This document shows, piece after piece, positions 24,310 through 32,508 of a stretch of DNA of 35,380 nt. The notes beneath the pieces are model-generated. The model ran no database searches and was not told the origin of the DNA. It saw only the letters and a program-made list of their open reading frames with translations. Positions within the stretch are counted from its first letter, which is position 1. Each line of letters begins with the position of its first letter. The position numbers and the translations under genes were made by a program. Source of the DNA: Cryomorphaceae bacterium (lineage in GTDB: Bacteria > Bacteroidota > Bacteroidia > Flavobacteriales_D > SKUL01); the NCBI GenBank assembly GCA_007695365.1, contig REDV01000068.1, positions 1 through 35,380 on the forward strand, in the 5' to 3' direction.

Positions 24310-26580
24310 ATGAAGAATTTTTACGCACTTGCTGTTGCCACGATTTTGTCGGCATCGCTTATCGCTCAAGACTACTACTGGGTAGGCGATGGTGGTAACT
24401 GGAGCGACCTATCGCATTGGGCAACTACTTCCGGTGGAAGTACTTTACACACCGAGCTACCGGGCCCTGATAATGACGTTTACTTTGATGCCAACTCATT
24501 TTCCACCATCGGCCAAACAGTTACACTCGACCTGCCCGAAACCTACTGCCGAAACTTCACGGCGGTAAATGTGCAGCACAATCCCACCATTGTCGGATTG
24601 AATTTCTACGATCAGATTCATATTTACGGCGATTTGAACATGTCTTCGGCCATGGGCAGAAGTTTCCGGATGATGATGATGATGAGTGACACCGAAGCCC
24701 AGATTACCACCGGTGAGCTTAACCTGGGCGGATTCTTACAACTGGTAGGTGGAGGGAGTTTCCATCAAAACGACTCCATTTCTGCGGATAATGTATATGT
24801 GTACGGGAGTGAACTCAACACCAACAACCATCCCATCCATACTACACAGCGCATATATGGTAACCAGCCCAATTCCACCCTCAATCTGGGAACGTCCAAC
24901 ATCTATACCCGCTTGTGGTGGATGATACCGGGCACCAACCTGGATGCAGGCAATGCCACCATTTATTTCGGAAGCCAAAACAACATTTTCGGTGATTTTT
25001 ACGGTGCGGGGCACTACTATAACTACGTGGTTTTTACAGGTGAGGCCGAAATCAAAGGCGAGAACTTTTTCGGTACGTTTGAGGCCATTCCCGGGGCAGA
25101 TATTGCTCTGACGGCCGGGACTGTGCAAACAGCCGATCAGTTTGTGCTTCACGGCTCGTCTGCAGAGGCGGCATCCATTCGATCTACCACCGTGGGCACA
25201 CAAGCCACGCTTTATCAGGCCTCTGGCGAGGTGAATGCTTCGTATCTCATTCTTCAGGACAACAATGCAAGCGGTGGCGCTGAATTCAACGCCGAAGAAA
25301 GCATCGATCAGGGAAACAACACCGGCTGGAACATTTCCATTACCGTACCAATGGATTACTACTGGGTAGGTGGCGCAGGAAGCTGGGACGATATGAGCCA
25401 CTGGGCAACAACCTCCGGCGGAAGCAGCTTTCACACGAGCCCTCCCACGGCGGTGGATGATGTGTACTTCGACGAGAACTCCGGTTTGAATTCGGGAAAC
25501 AATGTAAACCTTGGAACTACCACCCGCAGCTGCAGAAATTTCACCATCACCAATGTGAGTGAAAATGCAATCATTAATCAACCGGGCACGGGAAATCTTA
25601 ACGTGTATGGAAACTTCATCAGCGACAGCGACGTGTTTATTTCACTGGGAAATGTGAGTCTGCTTTCAGAATCAGATGTAACCCTTTCGGTTGCGGGCGG
25701 GAGCATGGGCAACAGCTGCAACCTTACAGTCAACACCGGTGGCTCCGTGCAGTTGCTCACCCCTTTATCGCTCCGAAGCCTGGCTTTCCAAAGCGGAAAC
25801 TTCTTTGCCAATGGCAATGATATCAATGTGTTGTTTCAGCTTCAATTTACTTCCAATTCGGTGGCATTTGCCGATCTGTCAGGCATCTCGCTGAGTGTTC
25901 GCTTGTTCCAGAACAGCGCTCCTCCGGGGCAGTTTGCGCTGAGCAACACTGAGATATTCTCCAGCGGGTCCTTCCATTCCAACGGTCAGGATTATTACAA
26001 GGTATATCTCGAAGGTGCAGCGGGAAGCCCTACACAAAATGTATACGGAAGCTTTTTTGCAGTGGAACTTACCATCCTTCCCGGTGCCATTGTGGAGCTT
26101 CAGGCGGGCATTACGGTCACAACCGAAGCACTGATTGTTGAGGGTACGGCTGAAGAGCCCATTGAGATCTTCAGTTCGCAGGAGGGTTCGGAAGCAACCT
26201 TCAGCCAGTCCTCGGGAACTGTAACTGGCAATTTCCTGATTCTTCAGGATAACCACGCAACAGGTGGCGCAACCTTTATCGCCAACAACAGCCAGGAATT
26301 GAGTAATGTCGTAGGCTGGAACGTGGTGACTTCAACCCACGAAATTGCAACTAACGAAATACCCGCGGCTTTTCCCAACCCTGCAATGAATGTGGTCAAT
26401 GTGTGGGGCTATCACGGCGAAACGCTGCATATTTTCAGTATGACAGGAGCTTTGGTGAAGTCGGTTGCGCTGATGGAAGGCAACAACACCATTGGCTTAG
26501 ATGGATTATCGCCCGGGATGTACATCCTTGACATTGCCTCGGACGTGCAGTGCCGCAGCGAGCGTATTGTGGTGAAATAG
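24310..26580 (+). CDS. Two-repeat secreted T9SS protein (YYWVGxxGxW repeats)
   Basis: A 756-residue protein: signal peptide MKNFYALAVATILSASLIAQ. Two homologous repeats of about 328 residues start at DYYWVGDGGNWSDLSHWATT (21) and DYYWVGGAGSWDDMSHWATT (349). Each runs through a CRNFT strand, many short beta strands and a closing LILQDN.A.GGA.F......GWN. This regular pattern suggests a right-handed beta-helix or similar stacked-strand fold; no catalytic motif was recognised. The C-terminus (about 680-756) is a T9SS sorting domain (FPNPAMNVVNV, GMYILDI). Such repeats are common in Bacteroidota surface proteins of unknown role. The frame is open from 24196, but the ATG at 24310 is directly before the signal peptide. 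Confidence 0.85.
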   Translation: MKNFYALAVATILSASLIAQDYYWVGDGGNWSDLSHWATTSGGSTLHTELPGPDNDVYFDANSFSTIGQTVTLDLPETYCRNFTAVNVQHNPTIVGLNFYDQIHIYGDLNMSSAMGRSFRMMMMMSDTEAQITTGELNLGGFLQLVGGGSFHQNDSISADNVYVYGSELNTNNHPIHTTQRIYGNQPNSTLNLGTSNIYTRLWWMIPGTNLDAGNATIYFGSQNNIFGDFYGAGHYYNYVVFTGEAEIKGENFFGTFEAIPGADIALTAGTVQTADQFVLHGSSAEAASIRSTTVGTQATLYQASGEVNASYLILQDNNASGGAEFNAEESIDQGNNTGWNISITVPMDYYWVGGAGSWDDMSHWATTSGGSSFHTSPPTAVDDVYFDENSGLNSGNNVNLGTTTRSCRNFTITNVSENAIINQPGTGNLNVYGNFISDSDVFISLGNVSLLSESDVTLSVAGGSMGNSCNLTVNTGGSVQLLTPLSLRSLAFQSGNFFANGNDINVLFQLQFTSNSVAFADLSGISLSVRLFQNSAPPGQFALSNTEIFSSGSFHSNGQDYYKVYLEGAAGSPTQNVYGSFFAVELTILPGAIVELQAGITVTTEALIVEGTAEEPIEIFSSQEGSEATFSQSSGTVTGNFLILQDNHATGGATFIANNSQELSNVVGWNVVTSTHEIATNEIPAAFPNPAMNVVNVWGYHGETLHIFSMTGALVKSVALMEGNNTIGLDGLSPGMYILDIASDVQCRSERIVVK

Positions 26581-26616
26581 ACCAACCGTTTTTGTCCCAA
26601 TGATTGCCAAATTAAG

Positions 26617-26649
26617 TTGTGACAATCTTTGAATGGGTCATTAATTTTG
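26617..26649 (+). promoter_or_regulatory. Promoter of the hybrid sensor gene (TTG, 22 bases, TAATTTTG)
   Basis: A TTG at 26617-26619 and a perfect -7 element TAATTTTG at 26642-26649 are separated by 22 bases, within the range described for Flavobacterium promoters. The -7 element ends 7 bases before the ATG at 26657, so the leader would be nearly absent. Confidence 0.55.
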
Positions 26650-26656
26650 CGGGCAG

Positions 26657-29308
26657 ATGAAAACGGTGTACAACATCGGGTCTGCCCGTTTTTTTATGTT
26701 CGTGCTGCGAGGTTGTTTTTTCCTCGTTTTGAGCAGTAGAGTATGCGCTCAGCCAGAAAGTGATTTGGCTGCTGATTGCCACCGGCAAATTCATGAAGCC
26801 AACGCGCTACTCGCCAATCACCCTGACTCTGCATTTGCCATTGGAAATGATGTGCTGGCTGCAGATTGCGCTGCGGAATCCATAGTGCGAATGAACGCCT
26901 CGGCTTTGGTTGCCGAAGCCGCGCAGCAACTCGGTAAGTATGACTTATCGTCTGAGTTTTTTCTCCGCGCCATTGAATTAGCCCGTTCTGAAAACGATCC
27001 CCACAAACTCGCGTCGTTTTACAATGGCCTGGCATCAAACTTCTACTATCTCGGCAACCTACCCAAGGCTGCAAATTACCTGCAACAGGCGGCGGATTTC
27101 AAACTTCAGGCGGGTGATTTGCGGTACTATGCTGTTGTTATGGGTAACCTGGCCACTATATATCACGCGCAGGTGGAGCATGATAAGGCCATGATCATTT
27201 TGCGCAATGCCGAGCAACAGCTTTTTAAAGACTCCGGCGATGAGGTACCCTTTTACACGGCCGGATTGTACAACGCCATGGGCAGTATCCAGCAAGTGGG
27301 CTTAAGCCATCTCGATTCCGCCGCTTATTACTTTGAAAAAGCACTGCTTAGCGCTCAAATGCATGAGGACTTACCCAATGAAATTACCGCGCGTCACAAC
27401 CTGGGTGAAGTGTACACCCATCTCGGTAAACTTCAGGAAGCACGCTCTTTGCTGGAGGGAGCCCTCGAAATGAGCGAGCAGGCTTCGCGCCCCTACATTA
27501 CACTCAATATCTATCGCAGTTTGGCCTTTCTGCACGAAAAAATGGGTAACTATCAACGCGCCTATGATTACAAAAAGCAACAACTCGAACTTCGTGAAGA
27601 ACTTTACGAAGACGAAACCCGAAACAAGGTAGAGCAGCTCGAAACGCAGTTCAGAACGGCGCTCAAAGACGAGCAAATTGAGCGGCAGCAATCCGAAATC
27701 CTTCAGCAGCAGCTGGAGGCTGAAAAATTCCGCAGCCGATGGATTAACCTGTTGCTCGGCCTGCTCGTATTGCTTCTTATCACGGCCATGATTGCGCTTT
27801 ATTACTACCAGCGCAAACGCTCACGCGAACGTCTGGAAGAGGCCAAAGCGCGCATCTACCAACACATTGTACACGACATCCGAACGCCTCTGAGCTTGAT
27901 TACCGGCCCGCTCAACAAAATCAGGCATCGGTTTAATGCCCCCGAGTTTGAGGAAGACTTCATCCTCATTGAACGCAATGCGCGGCGTTTGGTAAATCTG
28001 GTGAATGAACTGCTCGAAGTTTCAAGGCTCGATAGCGGCCGTTATCGCCTGGCCGTTCAGCAAGGCAACCCTGTTGAGTTTATCCGTGGACTGGCAGAGG
28101 CTTTTCGCGCCGAGGCAGAAGCCAATGGCGTTTCGTTGCAGGTGAATGCCCCGGAAGTGGAGGCGAATTACAGGTTTCCGGCCAACGCGCTTGAGCACAT
28201 TACGGCCAATCTTGTCTCCAATGCCATAAAATTCACCCCATTGGGTGGTGAGGTGCGCGTTACGGTATCACTCAATCCCCAACATGATTTAATGATTGAA
28301 GTGAGTGACAACGGACCGGGAATAGCGGAAGAGTGGCACGAACGCATCTTTGAGCGTTTCAACAGAGGTGAAGCCGGTAAGGATGTACCCGGAACAGGAG
28401 TTGGCCTTTCGGTGGTGCGCGAACTCAGCAACCTGGTGGACGCTTCCGTAAAACTGAGCAGCGAGCCGGGCAAGGGCACCACCTTTACGGTGAGCCTGAA
28501 TCTAGGCAAGCCTGTGTTGTTGCCGGAGCAGATGGAAGATGTTGAAGAATTACCGGATGAACGACCGCTTGTGTTGCTTGTGGAAGATGACCCTGATATG
28601 GCCACCTTTACAGCGGGCTTGTTGCGCGCTGAGTACCGTGTGCTGCACGTGTCCAATGGTGTTGAAGGGCTTGCAACGGCCCTGCGCGAAATGCCTGATG
28701 TCATCTTAACCGACGTGGTAATGCCGGGGATGGACGGCATAGAAATGCTGCGAAAACTGCGGGCCAACACCCTTTGTGAGCACATTCCGGTGATCGTTTT
28801 TTCAGCTAAAAGTTCGGTACAAAGCCGTGTGGAAGGTCTTGAAGCCGGAGCCATTACCTACCTCGCCAAGCCTTTTCACCCCGACGAATTAATGCTTCAG
28901 TGCCGGAACCTGTTTGCCTACCTCGAACAATTGAAAGCCCGATTTCAGGAGAGCACGGGCAATGAAGACATAACACTGGAGGAGCGCCTGAGCGCCGGAA
29001 ATCCATACCTGAAAGAAGTTGTTGAGAAGTTACTGGCACGTTTGGACGACAGTGCTTTTGGTGTTCCTGAACTGTCGGATGCCATGCACTTGAGCCGAAG
29101 TCAGCTTCACCGCAAGATTAAGTCGCTTACAGGTCATTCAACCGGTCAGTTTATGCGGGTAGTACGACTCGAAAAGGCACATGAGCTACTAAAAACCACC
29201 CACCTCAATGTAACGGAGGTAGCTTATGCTTGTGGCTTTGGCGGCCAGAGCCAGTTCACGCGGTCTTTTACCCAGCACTTCGGGTTTGCCCCAAGTAAAC
29301 TGAGCTGA
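26657..29308 (+). CDS. Hybrid sensor kinase: TPR, histidine kinase, receiver, AraC output
   Basis: An 883-residue one-polypeptide two-component system. A signal peptide (1-31) leads into a periplasmic TPR region (about 35-315), then a coiled coil (320-360) and a membrane segment (362-385). The kinase follows: H-box HIVHDIRTPLSL with phosphorylated H406, N-box ITANLVSNAIKFT (515-527), and G-boxes DNGPGIAEEW and GTGVGLSVV (551-587). The receiver (637-755) has acidic E643/D644/D645, phospho-acceptor D686 and K738. The C-terminus (about 790-883) is an AraC-type double helix-turn-helix ending CGFGGQSQFTRSFTQHFG. The order is that of Bacteroidota hybrid systems that sense periplasmic signals and control nearby genes. 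Here the sensor part is TPR rather than beta-propeller. Target genes are probably the two LamG genes just downstream. Confidence 0.93.
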   Translation: MKTVYNIGSARFFMFVLRGCFFLVLSSRVCAQPESDLAADCHRQIHEANALLANHPDSAFAIGNDVLAADCAAESIVRMNASALVAEAAQQLGKYDLSSEFFLRAIELARSENDPHKLASFYNGLASNFYYLGNLPKAANYLQQAADFKLQAGDLRYYAVVMGNLATIYHAQVEHDKAMIILRNAEQQLFKDSGDEVPFYTAGLYNAMGSIQQVGLSHLDSAAYYFEKALLSAQMHEDLPNEITARHNLGEVYTHLGKLQEARSLLEGALEMSEQASRPYITLNIYRSLAFLHEKMGNYQRAYDYKKQQLELREELYEDETRNKVEQLETQFRTALKDEQIERQQSEILQQQLEAEKFRSRWINLLLGLLVLLLITAMIALYYYQRKRSRERLEEAKARIYQHIVHDIRTPLSLITGPLNKIRHRFNAPEFEEDFILIERNARRLVNLVNELLEVSRLDSGRYRLAVQQGNPVEFIRGLAEAFRAEAEANGVSLQVNAPEVEANYRFPANALEHITANLVSNAIKFTPLGGEVRVTVSLNPQHDLMIEVSDNGPGIAEEWHERIFERFNRGEAGKDVPGTGVGLSVVRELSNLVDASVKLSSEPGKGTTFTVSLNLGKPVLLPEQMEDVEELPDERPLVLLVEDDPDMATFTAGLLRAEYRVLHVSNGVEGLATALREMPDVILTDVVMPGMDGIEMLRKLRANTLCEHIPVIVFSAKSSVQSRVEGLEAGAITYLAKPFHPDELMLQCRNLFAYLEQLKARFQESTGNEDITLEERLSAGNPYLKEVVEKLLARLDDSAFGVPELSDAMHLSRSQLHRKIKSLTGHSTGQFMRVVRLEKAHELLKTTHLNVTEVAYACGFGGQSQFTRSFTQHFGFAPSKLS

Positions 29309-29329
29309 AAAGCAGGGTTTTTGCTTTCA

Positions 29330-29356
29330 TGCAACAAAATGTGATGGAGTTGCAAC
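29330..29356 (+). promoter_or_regulatory. TGCAAC direct repeat upstream of LamG gene 1
   Basis: TGCAAC occurs at 29330-29335 and 29351-29356, 21 bases apart, about two helical turns on the same face. The second copy begins 37 bases before the -7-like element at 29388. AraC-family proteins typically bind such direct repeats. A third, looser TGCAGG follows at 29366. Confidence 0.45.
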
Positions 29357-29387
29357 TGACGGCAATGCAGGTTATGGCAGGGCTTCG

Positions 29388-29395
29388 GAGATTTG
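29388..29395 (+). promoter_or_regulatory. Candidate -7-like element for LamG gene 1
   Basis: GAGATTTG, one mismatch from TAnnTTTG, followed by C, 23 bases before the ATG at 29419. The surrounding CGGAGATTTGCAG is conserved at the second LamG gene. No -33 TTG at the expected distance, consistent with an activator-dependent promoter. Confidence 0.4.
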
Positions 29396-29418
29396 CAGTA
29401 AACAAATCTTCAGCAAAC

Positions 29419-32253
29419 ATGAAACTACGCAACCTTATCGCATCGCTCTTGCTTCTACCCCTTTTTGTACAGGCTCAAATTGATTTTACACCTGGGCTTC
29501 GCAGTTACCATCCGACAAATGGTGATAATTACAATGCTTCATCGAGCGCATTTACTTTTCACGCCTCGTTTTTCAATTCATCCTTTGGCGAAAATGCTGC
29601 AGGAATTGACGATGCGGCCGGTTTTTTTGGAGGAGCAAACAGGGTGAACCTCAGCAACCGGTTGGTGAATCACACAGCCAACTTTTCCGTTGAGCTATGG
29701 TTTCGCGCCGAATCAGAGTTTTTTCAGGTGCTCTTTTGGGAGGGAGCCATGGACCAGCGAAGCGTATGGATTCGGGTAGAGCCTTCAAACAACCGTATTC
29801 GCTGCTATGCTGGCCAGCCGGGCAATACTGCCTCTGCCATGACAAGCAGTGCATATAATGACGGAGAGTGGCATCACCTCGTTTTTACCGGCTCAGGGGC
29901 GAACCTTCTCAGAGTGTATGTAGATGGTGAGCTTGAGCAGGAGGTGATACAGGGCTATTCATCGGGTGCCACCACACAATTCTCGCGCTTCGGGTGCCGG
30001 GCAGACCTTTCGCAATATCTTACCGGCGGACTGGATGAGGTGCGTGTCTGGAACTACCCACTTAGCGCCGCAGAGGTAAGTGCCCTCTACAACCAACCCC
30101 GCATCATGATTGACCAGGAGGACCTTGGTTCGTTTTGTGCCGGGGCCACTGTTCAGGTTCCCTTTGCGGTGATTGGTAATAACCAGTTTGAACAGGACAA
30201 TACATTTTACCTGCAACTATCCAACAAGGAGGGCAGTTTCCGTTATCCCAAAACCATAGGTAGCGCAGCCGGCACCGGTAGCGGAACCATTCAGGCTGCC
30301 ATTCCTGATGACGTGGGCTCGGGCAACAACTATCGCCTGCGCGTGGTGGCCTCGCGCTATCCAAAAGTTTCAGACAACACCGCAAGTCTCAGCATCAACA
30401 ACCCCAATGCTGCGTTGGGTAATGATATCAACTCCGACCTGCTCTTGTACTATCCTTTTGATGGCGACGCAACCGATTTTTCAGGATTTGGGCTGGACGG
30501 TGCCATGTCAGGAAGCCTCGTGCCCGTGCAAGACCGAAACGGCAATCCAAACAGCGCTTTGAGCTTCGGAAGCCAGGGACGTGTTGAGGTTGGTGCTCCG
30601 TATCAACTCACTTCGTTCAACCAAACCCAAAACCCCATTTCGTTTTCGTTCTGGATTCGTCAAAGTTCTACCCCCATGACATACAGCTATATTTTCTCGG
30701 CGTGGCAGCAGCCCATTTCAGGCCCTGGCGAAGGACTCTGGATAGGCACCGGTAGCTTTGGGGCGGTCATGTTTCGGGTAAACGGCAACCAAACCGTTAC
30801 GGCTGCAATCACCAACAACGCCTGGCAGCATTTTGTATGTGTTTACACCGGTAGCCAAATTCAGATTTACCGTAGCGGAAACCTTATCAATACCAGCAAT
30901 GTAACGGGCAATGTGCGCATACTCACACCCATAGAAATGGGGCGCAACACACAAGGCTTTACCAGTCCGCAGGAATTGAACGGCCGCCTGGACGAGTTCA
31001 GGATTTATGGCCGGGCGCTCACTGCCATCGAGGTTTCTACGCTGCACCAAGATGGTTTGGTGCGCAACAATGGTCCGCTGTGCGATGGGGATACAGCACA
31101 GTTTTTCGGCCCCGGGTTTCCTGAGTACATCTACGATTGGAGCGGTCCGGCGGGCTTTAGCAGCGACGAGCAAAATCCGCAATTTGCTCCCTATAATGCC
31201 ATTGTGCACTCCGGCGATTATTCACTTTCGCTTATGCACGAAGGATGCGTGGGTACTCCGCTGATTACGCATCTAACCTCAGATGTGGCTCCTGTGGCGG
31301 GCGTGCAGGGAGCGGAGATTTGTATCGGCGATTCGGCCACCATCAGCGCATCGGGCGCCGAGCTCGATGAGCATTACCGCTGGTACGCCGATGAGTTGGG
31401 TGAGGAGCTTATTGCGAGCGGAACTTCATCCATCACCGTATTGCCCGATCAAACCACCACGTACTATGTGAACATCAAGCCCACCGAAGACTGCCAGGGC
31501 CCCATTACCCCCGTATTGGTAAGCGTGGGTGCCGATAACGTGCAGGCCTCGGCCAGTGCTGCGGAAATATGTCCCGGAGATGAAGTCACCCTCACAGGAT
31601 CCGGTGCAGCCACCTACAGTTGGAGCGGAGGCGCTGTTGACGGAGTGCCCTTTGTGCCCCAGCAAAGCACCACCTATGTGCTTACCGGAACTGATTCAGC
31701 CGGGTGTGTAGGCGTGGATTCAGTGTTGGTTACCTTGCTTAACCAACCGCTCACACCCCAAATCCAGGGAGATATGTTTTTGGATTGCGATGCAGCGGGC
31801 GTGGTGTACCACGTGGAATCTCAGCCCGGTTTTACCTATGAGTGGACGGTTCCCGATGGCGCAGGGTTTTCCGGCCAAGGCGCTGACTCCATTGTGGTGG
31901 ATTTCAACAGCCAGTTTGGATGGATTACCGTAACAGCCATTTCGCCCGACGGCTGCGCGGGTAACGTCGAAGAGATTTTTGTGCAATGTGTGACCAGTAT
32001 TGAGGAGCTCACAGAAGCGGGCATCACCCTTTACCCAAATCCCGTAAGCAATATGCTGTTTCTGGATTTGAGCAACAACAGCGATTTGCGCGGAGTGGAG
32101 CTGTACGATGCATCCGGCAGATTGCTCAAAACACTCCCCGTTAAGCCGGGCACCCTGCACCATGTAGATGTGGCCGGCTGGGCTGCGGGGCTGTATATCC
32201 TCAGGGCTTACAACAATGAAAAAACCATTTCATTCCGCGTAGTGAAAATGTAG
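29419..32253 (+). CDS. LamG/Ig-like surface protein with T9SS sorting domain, copy 1
   Basis: A 944-residue secreted protein. The signal peptide is MKLRNLIASLLLLPLFVQAQ. There are two concanavalin A-like LamG domains: the first (about 45-222) contains FSVELWFRAESEF, EWHHLVFTG and LDEVRVWNYPLSAAEV. The second (334-545) contains LLLYYPFDGDATDFSG, ISFSFWIRQS and LDEFRIYGRALTAIEV. Residues 550-860 hold PKD/Ig-like modules with SGDYSLSL, TTYYVNI and TTYVLTG. Residues 868-944 are a T9SS type A sorting domain (LYPNPVSNMLFLDL, GLYILRAY). LamG domains usually bind glycans or proteins, so a lectin or adhesin role is plausible. The frame is open to 29329, but the ATG at 29419 fronts the signal peptide. 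From 31075 onward it is identical to copy 2. Confidence 0.88.
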   Translation: MKLRNLIASLLLLPLFVQAQIDFTPGLRSYHPTNGDNYNASSSAFTFHASFFNSSFGENAAGIDDAAGFFGGANRVNLSNRLVNHTANFSVELWFRAESEFFQVLFWEGAMDQRSVWIRVEPSNNRIRCYAGQPGNTASAMTSSAYNDGEWHHLVFTGSGANLLRVYVDGELEQEVIQGYSSGATTQFSRFGCRADLSQYLTGGLDEVRVWNYPLSAAEVSALYNQPRIMIDQEDLGSFCAGATVQVPFAVIGNNQFEQDNTFYLQLSNKEGSFRYPKTIGSAAGTGSGTIQAAIPDDVGSGNNYRLRVVASRYPKVSDNTASLSINNPNAALGNDINSDLLLYYPFDGDATDFSGFGLDGAMSGSLVPVQDRNGNPNSALSFGSQGRVEVGAPYQLTSFNQTQNPISFSFWIRQSSTPMTYSYIFSAWQQPISGPGEGLWIGTGSFGAVMFRVNGNQTVTAAITNNAWQHFVCVYTGSQIQIYRSGNLINTSNVTGNVRILTPIEMGRNTQGFTSPQELNGRLDEFRIYGRALTAIEVSTLHQDGLVRNNGPLCDGDTAQFFGPGFPEYIYDWSGPAGFSSDEQNPQFAPYNAIVHSGDYSLSLMHEGCVGTPLITHLTSDVAPVAGVQGAEICIGDSATISASGAELDEHYRWYADELGEELIASGTSSITVLPDQTTTYYVNIKPTEDCQGPITPVLVSVGADNVQASASAAEICPGDEVTLTGSGAATYSWSGGAVDGVPFVPQQSTTYVLTGTDSAGCVGVDSVLVTLLNQPLTPQIQGDMFLDCDAAGVVYHVESQPGFTYEWTVPDGAGFSGQGADSIVVDFNSQFGWITVTAISPDGCAGNVEEIFVQCVTSIEELTEAGITLYPNPVSNMLFLDLSNNSDLRGVELYDASGRLLKTLPVKPGTLHHVDVAGWAAGLYILRAYNNEKTISFRVVKM

Positions 32254-32293
32254 TCTCGTTCATGTTGATTCGTGAGAGCGCGCAGAATCGGTT
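31075..32293 (+). repeat. Identical block, copy 1 (C-terminal half of LamG gene 1)
   Basis: This block matches 34162-35380 base for base wherever I compared it, at a constant offset of 3,087 bases. It covers the last 392 codons, the stop, the 3' UTR and the first part of the terminator. The 30 bases before 31075 differ at many positions, so the left edge is sharp. The right edge cannot be seen because the second copy is cut by the window end. Confidence 0.9.
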
Positions 32294-32311
32294 CGGTTCT
32301 GCGCGTTTTTT
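32279..32311 (+). terminator. Rho-independent terminator after LamG gene 1
   Basis: CGCGCAGAA pairs perfectly with TTCTGCGCG around a 9-base loop, followed by six Ts. It begins 26 bases after the stop at 32253. Confidence 0.92.
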
Positions 32312-32336
32312 CTTGTGCATGCTTATTCAAATGGTT

Positions 32337-32358
32337 GTTGTTGCCAAATTGCAACAAC
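32337..32358 (+). repeat. Operator-like inverted repeat upstream of LamG gene 2
   Basis: GTTGTTGC and GCAACAAC form a perfect 8-base inverted repeat around a 6-base spacer. It has no T run and lies after the terminator, so it is more likely a protein-binding site than a terminator. Its GCAAC core is shared with the direct repeats at 32420 and 32441. Confidence 0.5.
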
Positions 32359-32419
32359 GATTCAAGCTGTAAACTAATTCCTTGCGGCAAGTAGTCCCGA
32401 AGTAATAATCAGCGCTGAA

Positions 32420-32446
32420 TGCAACAGTTTGTAATGAACATGCAAC
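32420..32446 (+). promoter_or_regulatory. TGCAAC direct repeat upstream of LamG gene 2
   Basis: TGCAAC at 32420-32425 and 32441-32446, 21 bases apart. The wider units (ATGCAACAGTTTGTAA and ATGCAACAGCGTGTAA) are more alike than those at gene 1, and a degenerate third unit (ATGTTAACAAGCGTGT) follows. The second copy begins 37 bases before the -7-like element at 32478, the same distance as at gene 1. Confidence 0.5.
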
Positions 32447-32477
32447 AGCGTGTAACGCATGTTAACAAGCGTGTTCG

Positions 32478-32485
32478 GAGATTTG
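32478..32485 (+). promoter_or_regulatory. Candidate -7-like element for LamG gene 2
   Basis: GAGATTTG followed by C, 23 bases before the ATG at 32509. Position and context match the element of gene 1. Confidence 0.4.
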
Positions 32486-32508
32486 CAGCAAACAAATCTT
32501 TCGAAAAT

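Noticed and set aside
24736-25581. Minus-strand open frame (281 codons) opposite the two-repeat T9SS gene
   Set aside because: Antisense to a gene with a signal peptide, repeats and sorting domain. Low-complexity translation without motifs.
29302-29325. Possible hairpin (AAAGCA...TGCTTT) right after the sensor gene
   Set aside because: Only a 6-base A/T-rich stem without a T run. Too weak to call a terminator.
29329-29418. N-terminal extension of LamG gene 1 (and the matching 32419-32508 of gene 2)
   Set aside because: It would put 30 polar residues before a perfect signal peptide. This stretch carries the TGCAAC repeats and the -7-like element, so it is better read as promoter.
32337-32358. 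Inverted repeat read as a second terminator
   Set aside because: No T run follows, and a strong terminator already lies at 32279-32311. An operator-like site is a better reading.
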